The notes under the pieces were generated by a model. It was not told the DNA's origin. It worked only from the letters and a program-made list of their open reading frames with translations, and made no database searches. This document shows positions 50,877 to 62,874 of a DNA stretch of 64,000 nucleotides, in pieces. A program made the translations under genes and the position numbers. Positions within the stretch are counted from its first letter, which is position 1. Every line of letters begins with the position of its first letter. Origin of the DNA: Forficula auricularia (Eukaryota > Arthropoda > Insecta > Dermaptera > Forficulidae); the NCBI GenBank assembly GCA_024734495.1, contig JALMQS010000303.1:23188-87187 (forward strand). The letters run 5' to 3'.

Positions 50877-52277
50877 CTAAAGCAAAGGACACTCTCATTG
50901 ATAATTTGCTTAAAATCAAACTCTACTACTGTCGGCAATATTAACTTTCTAATTGCGAATAATTAGATTAATTTTTAATATTACTTGGTATTTATTGTTT
51001 TGTTTTTAATCTGGATTTAGGAGAAAGTGATGTAGTATTTACTGTCCATGTCAGATATTTTGAATTGTTTTCATTAAACGAAACCAAAAGATTAAAATAG
51101 ATGGATGAATTGTCAGAGTTTTAAAAATAGAATTGAAATTGAATTTTTTTTCTATTTAGGGGTGCATTCCTCTCTAAAAATAAGATCCACAGTTTGACAA
51201 ATTTTTTTCTTAAGTCTATTTTTAATGAAATTGTTTTAAGGGGAAAAGCTTCTAAATGGTTGATTGCTTTCACTTAGGTATATAATGGGTAGAATATTCT
51301 AAAAGGCATGAAAATTCGAATTGGAATTTTCATCGAAAATATACGTTTTGGGGTACCTACCCTAAATAAAAATCAACTGGTGTGGTCAACACACAACTTT
51401 CACATTTTCATTTATTTGAAAAAATATTTCATGTAAATGTCCACTTCCGGTTTTCCGATTTTATTCAAAAGCTTGCTGTACTCCTTCTACCCTATATCGA
51501 GCTTAAGTTTCAAATTTCCTAACTCTGAGACTTATGGTTGCGAAACGCAGGGGAGTACATACGTACATACGCGCTGACCAATGGATTTTTGGCCCCTTTT
51601 TGGCATCTGGGGACCACAATTTCCGGTTTTATACTATGTCCTAAATTCGATTTTCAACTATTAAGGGCATCGATTCCTTCCATCTAGAAGTTACAAAATG
51701 AAATTAACTTTCATCTCTGAGATACAAGCTCTCAGAGTCAGGACCCAGACAGGGCATCGCAATACATCCCCATTTTATTCTATAGAATATAAATGTGAAA
51801 GTAAAAATCATTTTTAGTCGTTGGAGTGGAGAAAGCGACCGGATCAGGAAAAATTAATGAAAATTTTGAAAATAAATTATATTACTAGATATATACTGTT
51901 TTGTGTTAAAAAATAACTGAAACGTCCAGAACTTGATACCACACCGGCAAAAATAAATAAATATCAAAACCACAATATCATAGAAAGTTCGTTTTCTTTT
52001 TAAAATGTTTGTGTTTCCAAAGCGAAGAATTGATTAGATTTTCGGCTCTCGAGCTTCAGTTCGAGAATACGGAAAATATCTTCTTTTGATTGATTTTCTG
52101 GATATTTTACACGAATTGCCATGAAAAAAGGTATAAAAGACTAATATGTATTTCAAAAATTCAATTTTAAATAATTTACTAAATTTTAAAATATGTTTTC
52201 ATTTTAATGATAAAATTTATTATAAAAAGTTTAAAACAAAATTTAAAACATCCACTGATGTTTCCAGCTGACGTTCA

Positions 52278-52312
52278 CTGAAGAAGAGCAGCGGTACAGC
52301 GCTCGAAACGTG
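52278..52312 (+). ncRNA. Single hammerhead-like motif, cleavage nucleotide G
   Basis: CUGAAGA, extra A, stem II GAGC-A-GC/GCGCUC (six pairs, bulged A, loop GGUACA), GAA, ACGU, then G where A, C or U is needed. No inverted partner within the neighbourhood. The G and the lack of a clear stem I argue against activity. Confidence 0.4.
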
Positions 52313-53560
52313 TAATATACCGATTACGCTTGCTTAAAATAAAGGATTAAGTAAAAGATAACTTTTATTTCAACTTTTTCCCATCACTGGCCCCTTAGCC
52401 AATTCATTAAAATGAAATTGGGCCACCAAACACGTTTCTATTTATATAGAATTTAAAATATTTGTTTCAAAAAAATCAATTTTAAATAGTTTACTAAAAA
52501 TTTTAAGCATGTGGGTGTAAATCTTCAAAAGACGAACAGCTAACTTCTCCTCACCATCTGAAAATTTCTCAGTTTTCACTTTTCTCTCTAATATGCATAT
52601 ATATTCAAATAATTATGTACGTATAATAATTATTTTTCTACAAATGATAAAGTGTTTAAATAGTTTCTTTTTTTCGGGCATTTTTTTCGTAAATGTAGAA
52701 GATAATAGATAAATCAATGACTCGGAAAAAGAAATAATAAATAAAATGGAAATGATAAATAAAATTGAATGGTAAATTTCTTAAGAAAACATTCGATTAG
52801 TCGTTTGCAAAACGTGGGACGAGAAACATCTCAATTCTTTGAGATCCAGTCTTAGGAACCAGACAAAAAATGGTGAGTTATTATTTAAATATTTCCTTAA
52901 ATATTCTATCACCCTACTCATTTGGAGGGAATTCAATTCGATGTGTTTTTGAGTCAAAGATCAATTTATTTATCCTTTTTTTTTGTATTACTTTGCCATT
53001 AGAAGGATGCGGGAAGTATTGTAAAGGGTCAGGATAAAGTTTTTTATTTTTGCTTGGCATTTTGAAATATCACGAAAACGGCTAAAAGTGTTTTGATAAA
53101 AACATTAAGCGCGATTACGGCGTTAAGGCTTACAAAAGTCTTTTAGAATGATCATATTTTAAGAGATATTAATTATTTTGTCAAAATGTCAGAACTAATG
53201 TGAATGCGTTTAATTTTGTCTGTGCTCTAGTTCAGAAATCAATAATAATTAGAAACGTTTGTAAGCTAATGAACTGAAATTGGGTATAAAAGCCTGTAAT
53301 TGAAAGATTTTGTTTTTCCAATTTGTATCAAACATCAAAGCTTGTTTATTAATATGTGCCATTTTCAATTTCCAAACTGAAACAGTACGCTTTTAAAAAA
53401 TTGCTAAATCGCTACACTTACGGAGTATTGAAAAAGTTATTACTTTATATATATTATAATACTAAATATTACTATTAGAAAATTAAAATTAACCATGTTT
53501 TAAAGGGAAGCATGGCCCCTTTTTTGCCCCCATACGATGTGTTTGTATGTGTGTTTTTAA

Positions 53561-54156
53561 GGGGGTTCGGGACTGTTTATCATTTTTATCAGAAAATTCT
53601 CAAATTTTTACCATCAAATCATTGATGTATTAAATATTTAATCCCGAAATTTGAAGTTGATCGTCTGTCCCATTATCGAGGAATAAATTATTGGAAATTG
53701 TCCTTTTAACATGGAAGTAAATGGACCGAGCTTTTAAAGGACTATAACTTCTATACAAATTATACCATTTTCAACAAATTTTTATAGATCAATAATTCAA
53801 CTTTTATGAATCGAATGATACATTTTTCAATAGATTTGACAGTCTAGTTATTTAGTTATTCATAAATGTAAAAAAATAAAAAGTTATTTGCAGCCAACAG
53901 AATATTATAAAAGCACTAGTGTAGAATTCCAACTCTATTTCTTGAAATCTTTTTTTGTGTTAAATAAATGTTTTTATAATCAGAAAAAATTTATCTCAAT
54001 ATTTTTTTTATTAATATTATCAAAAGAAAGATTTTTATTCGAAATTAACACCACTAAAAAAAAAAAAAAAAAAAAATAGTATGCAGACGTCACCCTGTTG
54101 AAATACAAAAGATTTTTTCGAAGATCAACCAGATTGATAAGCTGTCCCGAACTCCC
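53561..54156 (+). mobile_element. TTAA-flanked MITE, family 1, intact copy
   Basis: 596 bp between TTAA at 53557-53560 and 54157-54160. Terminal repeats gggggttcgggac and (complement) gggagttcgggac. Contains a poly-A run near 54057-54076. No transposase ORF; the small frame at 53888-54079 is not conserved. Confidence 0.78.
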
Positions 54157-54986
54157 TTAAGAGCTGTCAAATCCTAAATTTGAAATTTAAACTAGCTATC
54201 GGCCCTATAGGTGTCACAGCAAGGTTTTGATTTAAATCAGTATACCGGAAGTATCCCTTTTCTTAAAAAGTTTTGTGTTAGCTTTTTTGAATGTATATTT
54301 CTTATAAATTTTAACACTTTTGAAATTATTTTCTTTTATTACTTTTGTATATTATTCTCTGAATTGCAAAATTGTTTCGCAGTTTAAACTTGAGAGAATC
54401 TTAAGAAATGTGTTGCCATAGAGAGTGATGGGAAAATAAATAACAAATATTTATAATAATTTGTCTATATAAATATTTTTCAGCTGTTGTCTTGGTTACA
54501 TATTGATTGTTAGTTTACTAAAAAAATAAATAGTGGATTTTCAACTCACTAACAATTTTTTCTTATTGGCCTATTGTACAAACACCAATATTTAATAAGA
54601 TCTATACTTTACACTATTTCTGACTTTTATTTTTATTTATTATCGCGTCGGTTAAGACTCCATTTGGCCAGTTTAATTTACAATTTGAAAATTATTTAAT
54701 AAATATATACCTATATATAAAAAATATAAGTCATAATTTTGATTTTTCTAATCAGCAAAATTCTTGATAAAGAAAATAACTTATGTAAAATTTCGATTTG
54801 AGAAATAATAGAAATAACAAAAACACAAAAGATGAGAAGAATGCTTTTAAAAAATTTATTACAATTTTTTGTAATTATTATGTTAAGGTAATCTATAACT
54901 TCAAAACATTTAGTAACATGGTCAACATTTTCAAATTTACTTCCATACTTTTGCTAATTAATTAAACGAATTTCTGATAGTTTTAA

Positions 54987-55502
54987 GGTTGTTCGGACAG
55001 TACCCCGCAAGTCAAAATAAAATCTAAATTTTTTTTCGACTAAAATTAAAAATTCTAACATATAAATGAATTATTTTATTTTAATTTAGATGTCAGCTAA
55101 CATCATTTTTAATTGAAAATATGAAATAATTTAATTAATAAATATAATAAATAAATGTCTTTTGACGTGATTTATTTATATTTAAGTGAAGCGGACTGAT
55201 ATTTTCGATGATTTAGCTTTGAATATTTACAAAACCCTGGGTCAGGAAGTTTTTTTAACGTTACCTAGGATAATTTATCTATATAAATAAAAGTTTTTGT
55301 TTTTTTCTCATCATACGATTTGGCTAGATTAATCGAAATATTATTCACTACGTGTTAAAAGTCCGATTTTTAATAATTAATTACACGAAAACCCTTGGTC
55401 AGATCTTTTACAAAAAATTATTTTATACGTATTTGTTATAGATTAATAACATATCAAAAATTCAGATTTTTAATCCAGCAGTGCCTTAATGTCCGAGAAA
55501 AC
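54987..55502 (+). mobile_element. TTAA-flanked MITE, family 2, intact copy
   Basis: 516 bp between TTAA at 54983-54986 and 55503-55506. Termini ggttgttcggaca and (complement) gttttctcggaca. The same element in inverse orientation is split by insertions at 28471-29851. Confidence 0.75.
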
Positions 55503-56330
55503 TTAATTAATCAAAATGTATTTATTTCAAAAGTTTTTTTAATAATCTTTGAATTGTAATATGTTTATCAGAATAAAAAAACACAAAGAAAATAGCTATC
55601 TCATTTATTTATGAAAACAATACTAATAATATTTGAACAGGTGGGAATGTTTTTCTGTTGACTTGTTTGATTATCTAGGATTTTAATCCGGATGTATTTT
55701 TAAGTGAAATTGTTTTCTTTCCCCTCCCAATGAGAATAAATGGATGAATGAAAAGAACGAGAGTCCAAAAGAAAAGAAAGACTCTGCAGACAAGCAGACC
55801 AAGAGACAGGAAATTATCCGCTACGGCTTAACTGAGTAACTATAGCTGAGCTAGATAGCGCATAGCTGTATAAAAAGAAAAGAAACCGTTCATTTCACTC
55901 CACGTGCTGAGTGTTTTTTATTTATTTATTTTTTTATTTCACTTCTCACGCAATGCGCCTTCCACTTACGGACAAACAGACAGACAATGCTCGCATAAAA
56001 AATAACCAATGGATTCAATGGGAGAATTTCAATTGAAAAAAAAGGTTATTGGGACAATATTAGGACTAACTTGGAATTTAGAATATCTTAATTAAAATTA
56101 TTTCATATTTACTCTGGGTAGGAAATAATCTTAATCCCTTTGAATACACTTACAATTAATCCGATTGATACTATTTTATTTTTAGCAGGAAAATCTATTT
56201 TTATATAGATTATATTACTAATTAAAGTGAACGTTTCTTTTTGCCGAGAGAAGCAGAAATTTTATAAATTGAAGGAGACAATAAAAGAGTGTGTCTTCTG
56301 CTGGAATTATAAATTTTTAGTTTATTTATA

Positions 56331-56374
56331 ACGAAACTAGAGTTTCGAGAGCTTTGCCCTCTTCATCAGCCTAT
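56331..56374 (-). ncRNA. Hammerhead-like motif
   Basis: Minus strand, 44 nt: AUAGG, CUGAUGA, extra A, stem II GAGGGC/GCUCUC (one G-U, loop AAA), GAA, stem III ACU-CU-AGU, U, UCGU. Core intact; stem I weak. Confidence 0.55.
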
Positions 56375-56407
56375 TGTACATGCATTAATTCCTGTGAATC
56401 AATTGTA

Positions 56408-56454
56408 ATAGACCGATGAAGAGGGCAAAGCTCTCGAAACTATAGTCTCGTTAT
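56408..56454 (+). ncRNA. Hammerhead-like motif, U4 mutated
   Basis: Plus strand: AUAGA, CCGAUGA (U4 to C), extra A, same stem II, GAA, ACU-AU-AGU, C, UCGUUAU. Stem I pairs AUA and GA across a 2-nt bulge. The U4 change should reduce or abolish activity. Confidence 0.48.
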
Positions 56455-57889
56455 AAATAAATTAAAAATTTATAATAATTCCAGCAGAAGATACATGTTA
56501 TTGTATCCTTCAATATCACTAATTATTCAATTATTAATTATCATTTTGGTTCTTACTTTCAACTGCTGAAAAATGCATGAAAATAATTAAGTTATCGATT
56601 TTTGGAATCGAAATGCACCATATATAAAATTAACACTTTTAAACCATATATGTATTTCGATGGCAATATTATTTTTAAGTCTATTATATGTTTGTGTGTC
56701 TGGATTTAGACGAGACAACTTAAGAAGGAAAAGTCATAGAAAGTTCGTTCTTGTGCTAAAATGTTTATATTCCCAATGCGGAGAACTGATTTTAGGCTCT
56801 CTAGCTTCAGATCTTCCGGTCAAAAAAATGGAAAAATGATATTTTTTGATATTTAAATCCTTTTCTATAGTAACAAATTCTCAAAGAGTCAAGACCCAGA
56901 CTGGCCATCGCAATACTTCCCCATTATATTCTATAGAATATAAATGTGAAAGTAAAAAATAGATAAGAACAGGTGTGTATTGCATTATTCACCGAAACTG
57001 CAAACAGACTACAGAGTTTTGAAAAAATTTCACTTTTTCTTCTAATTTTATGTTTTTAAATTAAATATCGAAAATAGTCCAAAAAGTTGACGCTTTTGTG
57101 TTTTTTTTTTTATAAATTTTCACTCATTAAAATTTAAAGAAGAGGAAAAATAACTTTGATTTCAATTCGGTATTTGACAATAGCTCAAAACTCAACAAAT
57201 GACGAAATGATTTTCAAGAGAATAAGAAGAAAAAAAACTTTCTTAAAAGTGTCCTTTTGACATGGATTTTCCTGCTAGGCAAGCAAGCAGGAATGAATCA
57301 CTTAATTTATTTGCGAGTGAGAAAGAGAGGGTGAATGCCTTCTCAAGTGAAGTGAATTTTTCTCTTTTAATTTAAATAAAAGCAGATCTTTGACGTAGAA
57401 AGGCTGGGCTGGCTAGGTGACGTCCTTGCCGCAGGCGGGCTTCTTCTCTTCACCTGCCTGCCTGCCCTCTGCAGACGGGCCCCTTATCTCCAACACATGT
57501 GTATGGTATTATATGCAGCAGAGATCTACGCCGAGATCATCATTTCACTCCTATTAGCGTCCATTCATCCTTTCAAAGGAGAACCAACGGCATATGGAGA
57601 GGAGAATATATTTAATAACAATTCTGGGTGGGTGGACACCAAATGACCTTTACTTTAATAACATAACAACATTGAACTGGGGAATCCTTCAGGGTTTTAC
57701 CACCCACGGTTAAATTAGAAAATAGATTAAAATTTTATTTTTAATTCACCATGCTTATATTATAATTCCGAAACGGTTTTCATGAGATTTTAGGTAGTAT
57801 TTCATCATTCGCGTCCATATTTTATTAAATATTTTAAAATCGCAGGGAAGTGGACAAAAAATCAAACAACAGAGTTAGTTATTCAATTT

Positions 57890-57928
57890 ACCAGACGTTT
57901 CGTCACTTTATTGAGACTTCATCACTGG
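57890..57928 (-). ncRNA. Hammerhead-like motif, C3 mutated
   Basis: Minus-strand arm: GUGAUGA (C3 to G), extra A, stem II GUCUC/GUGAC, GAA, ACGU, C, UGGU. Otherwise matches 58080-58119. Confidence 0.48.
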
Positions 57929-58079
57929 CTCATTCAATACAACTCTTTGTCAAAAATCTCTCAACTATAAGACAGCCAGCAATGAACATTTTCCATTAAA
58001 ACACAATTAAAGCATTTTAAAAACAATATTAGATTGTCTTATCCTCACATAAAATAAAAGTTAATGTTGTATTGAATGA

Positions 58080-58119
58080 ACCACTGATGAAGTCTCAATA
58101 AAGTGACGAAACGTCTGGT
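58080..58119 (+). ncRNA. Hammerhead ribozyme-like motif, complete
   Basis: Plus strand, 40 nt: stem I ACCA/UGGU; CUGAUGA; extra A; stem II GUCUC/GUGAC (four pairs and a U-U mismatch, loop AAUAAA); GAA; ACGU; C (GUC site). All core residues present. Confidence 0.65.
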
Positions 58120-58511
58120 AAATTGAATAACTAACTCTGTTGTTTGATTTTTTGTCCACTTCCCTGCGATTTTAAAATATTTTAGGTAGTGTTTGATGAG
58201 AAATAAGAAATTTTGAATGAATTTCACAATTTGTCACTAGCTTTAAATTTAATTGGAGAAAAAAAAGTGAAATTTTTCAAGAAATGGTACACTGTAGTTT
58301 AGGTGAATAATGCAAAACATACCTACGTGTTCGATTGTTTATTTTATTTTATTTTACTATAGAAACGGATTAAAATCTTTAAAAAATCATGATTTTTTGC
58401 ATTTTTAGCCGGGATATCTGGAACTTGAAAGCTCAAAATCTAATCAGTTGTCCGCATTGTAAATTCAAAGATTTTAGAACAAGAACGAACTTTCTACGAT
58501 TCACGTTCTTA

Positions 58512-58724
58512 GGACCAGTTGTATGTCGGTTGGTAAAGTCTTTGTAAAAGTTGACAAAGGGTAAAACCTTAGAATTCACATTGTACCCGTCCCGATGGCC
58601 AATCAGATGACACACACACACACTTTAATCTGATTGGCCATCCCTCCGGGCACAATGTGAATTCTAAGGTTTTACCCTTTGTCAACTTTTACAAAGACTT
58701 TACCAACCGACATACAACTGGGCC
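58512..58724. mobile_element. PIF/Harbinger-type MITE, copy 2
   Basis: 213 bp flanked by TTA (58509-58511 and 58725-58727). Termini ggaccagttgtatgtcgg and complement. Arms of about 95 bp, loop with (ac)n. Confidence 0.75.
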
Positions 58725-58869
58725 TTAGGATATCGTGGGTATCTGAATCCAGACACACATACAGAAAAAATGATTTTTCTCTTAGCTCCAGACATTTTTA
58801 AGCACTATGAGAAAAAAAATTTGAAAATTTTTAAATGAATTCAATATTAGGCTCCCGGGCCTACCGATT

Positions 58870-58940
58870 AAATAAAAATAAGTTCAGACGGAAATCGAAC
58901 CTGAGTGCCAGATTCGTTGACTGGACTATGATTATCTAAC
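58870..58940 (-). repeat. tRNA-like (SINE-head-like) sequence
   Basis: Minus strand: box-B-like caggttcgatttccg preceded by ctggcactc, like the tRNA-like units at 29.0-29.5 kb. Box A is poor. Confidence 0.4.
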
Positions 58941-60939
58941 GATGGCTCCTTTCAGTATGTAATCAAACATATCCAATTAGATCTTTGATTGATTTTCTAT
59001 TAGTAAATACCTATAGTTCAAGTCAATCACCCACAACGGTCTGTTAGATAGACTACATCAAACCATGTGTTCCCAGGGAACATTTTTAATTGACTGCAAA
59101 GGGTAATTTCCTTTAAGTGAAAATAAAAAGGTCTGTGATAAAAAAAAAATCACTTTATATAGATTAAAAATTCATTTTTAAAGAACTCTTCTCTAGTTAA
59201 TAATCATGACATTTACCGTTGATTATTATCTCAATGGCAAAAACTTAGGAATCTATAATGCAATCGATTTGGAATTCAATCCCAGACACTTTGTGCTTAT
59301 TTTGCTGCTTGTGGATTAACATTTTGGCTTTTTGCCTTTGCAAAAATAAAATAAAGTAAAAAAAGAACGAAAAGAATAAAATGAATTGAATGAAATTGAT
59401 TTTAAATAAAAATCTATTAAATAGAGCAAAAGGGCATTAAACTCCCAAAATGGTGAGAGATATTGTATCTTCTTTTGTTTTTCGCCGTTCCCAACTTTTT
59501 ATTGATTAAAATACCATGGAGAATATGAAGAGCATTAATTCTTGATTGAAAACTTTTTTATGGTACAAGTCAGAATTTCCTCCTCTTGGTTTATAAATTA
59601 ATCTTGAAACATTATGGACGTGAAAGGAAAACGGTCAAAGCAAATTTGCTAGAATTTAAGAAAGTTTGTTTTCGTCGCTTTGTATCCACTCCTGTGTTTA
59701 GGGTCTTTTTAGAGTCTTATTACATTTATATCTAGTGAAAATCAGACTAATCGGGAAATTTCAGGGGATGGCAAGCAACACGACTAGGATTTAATAAGTA
59801 AAGCTGGGATTCATTCAATGATGATTCACTTATAATAGCCGAGTGTTTTCAACAAGTGAAGGCCGATGACATGGTTAGAGTACAGGGCTACGTCTGTGTG
59901 GACTGAAAAAAACTCCGATGACAAGCAAAAAATTAACCTAGCGATTTAGCGTAATTCTATCACTAGATATCTTTGTTTTAGTTTTTATAACGATGATGAA
60001 AATCACTGCTATTGTTTTTGCCGCTCTATCTTATCTATTTAAGGTTTGGTCTTAAACCTGCAGCGTTTTTGATGCCCTTTGATTAGATCTCCTGTGTGCG
60101 GGGCACGCTTGTACCCTAGGTGTGGCGTGGGTCTGTTAAAGTAGAGAGCAAGTCGAGTGAATTTATAGGCCTATGAATTGAGCATCTAACCACAGATAAA
60201 AAAGGAGACTTATGGTTTATTGAATGAGTTACTATTCTTGTCACAGCTCTGCAAGATCTTTTCCGATTAGCTTTTATTTTAAAATTTAATAAATCTAAAG
60301 CTGATTTGAATCTCCTATTTCTTACCCATAGAACATACCTAGAGAGCGAATCAATTAACTGGCGTTTTATCAATTGAACACGATCCATTTTCGAAGGAGT
60401 AATAACGCGCCATCGCTTTCATCATTTGTACTCCGTCGTCATATTGTGCAAGGCAGGATTTTTCGTCGTTCTCAATATTGCGTGTTCGAATTTAATAAAA
60501 CGTCGCAATTGAGAGGGAAATCATCCTCGCTTAAGGAGGAGAAGATTCAAACGAGAGAAAGAAACCTGTTGCCCTAAAAGATTCAGGGCTACGCGGAAAA
60601 CAACAAGGTTGCACAATTTAACATGGGATTAAATTGATCTCGGTTGAAAAAAACAAACAATTGCGTCAATTGACATGTGTGAATAGGAATAAATTCCAAT
60701 GCGTGGTCATTCGCCTCTCAGGTTATCGTTCATTGTCTTCACAATTTGAGAACGGAAATTTGCGATGAGTAATATCTAATATAATCTATATCCAAGAATT
60801 AGTCTCTTGAAAAGTAAAACAAAGCGTCGAGAGCATTTTAAGTGGCGAGAATAAAAGTTTCCATATCGTAAAGACGAGATCAATAAATATTCTCTGGCTG
60901 ATAAACCTATTCCTGAAATTTTGATGCTTCGGTGGTTGA

Positions 60940-61555
60940 GCTGTTTACCAGGAAAGATATTTCTGCTGAAACCACTAAGGGCCGGTTGTATATCGGTTGG
61001 TAAAGTCTTTGTAAAAGTTGGTAAAGGGTAAAACCTTAGAATTCACCTTGTACCCGACCGGATGGCCAATCAGATGACATGAGCTTTTATCTGATTGGCC
61101 ATCCCTCCGGGCACAAGGTGAATTCTAAGGTTTTACCCTTTGTCAACTTTTACAAAGACTTTATCAGCCAACATAAAACTGGCTCTTAGATTACATATTT
61201 TAATGAGATAAACACATCAGAAAGTACAACTTTTCGACCCCTATTTCTGGAGTAGTTTTCAAGGAGAGCTAGATTGAAAAGGCTGATTTTGGTTTTCAAT
61301 TTTTTGGGACGATAAGATCAAGACAGTGAGTCCAAGATGTAAAATCCAAAAGCTCGAAATATTCAAATTTAAATAATTGCATCTTCGAGCTTTCAAAAAA
61401 ACACAAGAATAACAAATGTCATTCAGAATTATTTAATCAAGTATCATAAAAAACGTAAGAAAAACGTTGTTCATTCTAATGAGTTCATCTCATTAAAATG
61501 TGTAATCTAAGTGGTTTCAGCTGAAACCTCTTTCCTGTTAAAAACCTTCTTCCTA
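60940..61555. repeat. Inverted repeat split by a Harbinger-type MITE
   Basis: accaggaaagatatttctgc plus attacatattttaatgagat on the left are matched, joined and inverted, at about 61482-61555. The left arm is interrupted exactly by 60979-61185, so the right arm preserves the empty site (ccacttagattac). Confidence 0.68.
60979..61185. mobile_element. PIF/Harbinger-type MITE, copy 3
   Basis: 207 bp. Terminus gggccggttgtatatcgg and its diverged complement. Flanked by TAA and TTA; the empty site in the partner arm supports a TTA target duplication with one later substitution. Confidence 0.72.
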
Positions 61556-61767
61556 TTAAGAATTTCTTAGGAACTAGAACGAACCATTAAAATTTCGTCG
61601 AAAATTCGTAACTTCTACTCCCTTATAGTGATGAAATTACATAGGAGTATCTAAGAATTTTACTTAGGGAAAGTGGTGTAGGTTTTAGGTGAAACATGAG
61701 ATTAATTAATCAAGTAAAGAGACTGTAGTTTCACAGTGAATGAAATAAAACTCAAAGAGGTTTATAC

Positions 61768-61810
61768 AAACTCAATATATTTCGGATTATTAGTCCATCA
61801 TCAGGAGTTT
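61768..61810 (-). ncRNA. Hammerhead-like motif, 6-bp stem I
   Basis: Minus strand, 43 nt: AAACUC, CUGAUGA, extra U, short stem II (GGA/UCC, loop CUAAUAA), GAA, AUAUAU, U, GAGUUU. Stem I is six perfect pairs; the core is intact. Confidence 0.6.
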
Positions 61811-61875
61811 ACAGATTAAAAACATAGGAGTATCTTAAGAATTTTACTTAGAGAAAGTGAAAGTTTTTAATCTGT

Positions 61876-61918
61876 AAACTCCTGATGATGGACTAATAAT
61901 CCGAAATATATTGAGTTT
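61876..61918 (+). ncRNA. Hammerhead-like motif, identical opposite arm
   Basis: Plus-strand copy of 61768-61810 without differences over 43 nt, so this foldback may be recent or homogenised. Confidence 0.6.
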
Positions 61919-62772
61919 GTATAACCTCTTTGAGTTTTATTTCATTCGCTGTGAAACTACACTCCCTTTACTTTATTAATTAGTATCTAAGAACTTTAAA
62001 TTTGGAAATTAATTAGAGTTTGAGGATTCGCAAACAATCATTTTGTCAAAAATTGCTAAAATTCTTAGTTAAGTTTTATAGTGAAGCGTCGGTTATGTGT
62101 ACCCATTTAATTTTGCTGCCTCTTGATTAAAAAATCTGTAAAAATTCAGGAAAGTAGCTTTTTGTGTGTACTTTTGAGGGCTGTTATAAAATACGAATTT
62201 GAAAAGACAGATAAAATTACTTCCCCTCTTGTATGTTCTTACAAATTATTTCAAATTATAAATTCGATTCCTTTTTATTTTAAATAGCTGTATATTAATA
62301 CATTCTATAATCTATACTTTTCCAAAAGTATTTAGGGTGAAAGACCTCTTTTATTTGAATCGTGATCAATATTTCCAGATTGAGGATTGAGAAGAAAGGG
62401 TCATGAAGGTTCAATCAGGATTTCTTGTAAACTATTAGAACTAAAATAAGGAAAAACTATTTCTTTTACAATAAAAATTTGATAGTTTAAGTTTATTGAG
62501 AGAGACATTTCAATTTACAAATGAAAAATAAAAATTACAAAGGCTCGAACTGCGTTCACCGCATATGGAAATGATCAGTGAATTTATTTTTTATTATAGG
62601 ATGCATTGATGCATGATATTATTTTCTTCACTAGTGAATAAAAATATTTTTATAAACAAATAAAATTTGATTAAGTTAGCTATACTATGCGAGTTTTCAC
62701 TCAATTTGTCTTGTGGCCAGAAAAGAAATGCTAAAGTTCCTACAAGGCTATGTAGAAATTTTGAAATTTTCT

Positions 62773-62874
62773 CTACTCCGGGTCAGATTTTTAGCCGGAT
62801 GACTCGAGCCGGATTCGAATCCGGGTCCACTTGGTTAGCAGGCTGGCACGCCAACCCCTAGCCTAACCCGACCC
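62773..62874 (-). repeat. tRNA-derived SINE-like sequence
   Basis: Minus strand: taggctaggggttggcgtgc, a hairpin (agcctgctaaccaagt), then a clean box B, ggattcgaatccggc. Same family as 24560-24660. Confidence 0.6.

Larger units (their letters stand above)
56225..56512 (+). mobile_element. Hammerhead foldback element with 13-bp target duplication
   Basis: Direct repeats atattactaatta (56212-56224) and atatcactaatta (56513-56525; one mismatch) bracket a 43-nt tag (ttgccgagagaagcagaaat) and an inverted repeat (56268-56512; gaaggagacaataaaagagt and complement). Same plan as 4866-5330 and 42985-43142. Confidence 0.8.
57803..58178. mobile_element. Foldback element with hammerhead-like arms and flanking direct repeat
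   Basis: Inverted repeat 57829-58180 (aaaatcgcagggaagtggac and complement) with a loop of about 110 nt. attttaggtagt-ttt occurs at 57787-57802 and 58179-58194, consistent with a target duplication of about 15 bp plus a 26-nt one-sided tag. Confidence 0.78.
61672..61984. mobile_element. Foldback element with hammerhead-like arms
   Basis: Near-perfect arms (61701-61818 and 61868-61984; attaattaatcaagtaaaga and near complement). The loop contains a copy of about 39 bp of the left flank (61631-61671 repeated at 61822-61860, acataggagtatc-taagaat). Confidence 0.8.

Noticed and set aside
60116..60388. 90-codon minus-strand ORF with ordinary composition
   Set aside because: No motif or domain recognised, no splice sites tying it to the MSK frame; left unannotated.
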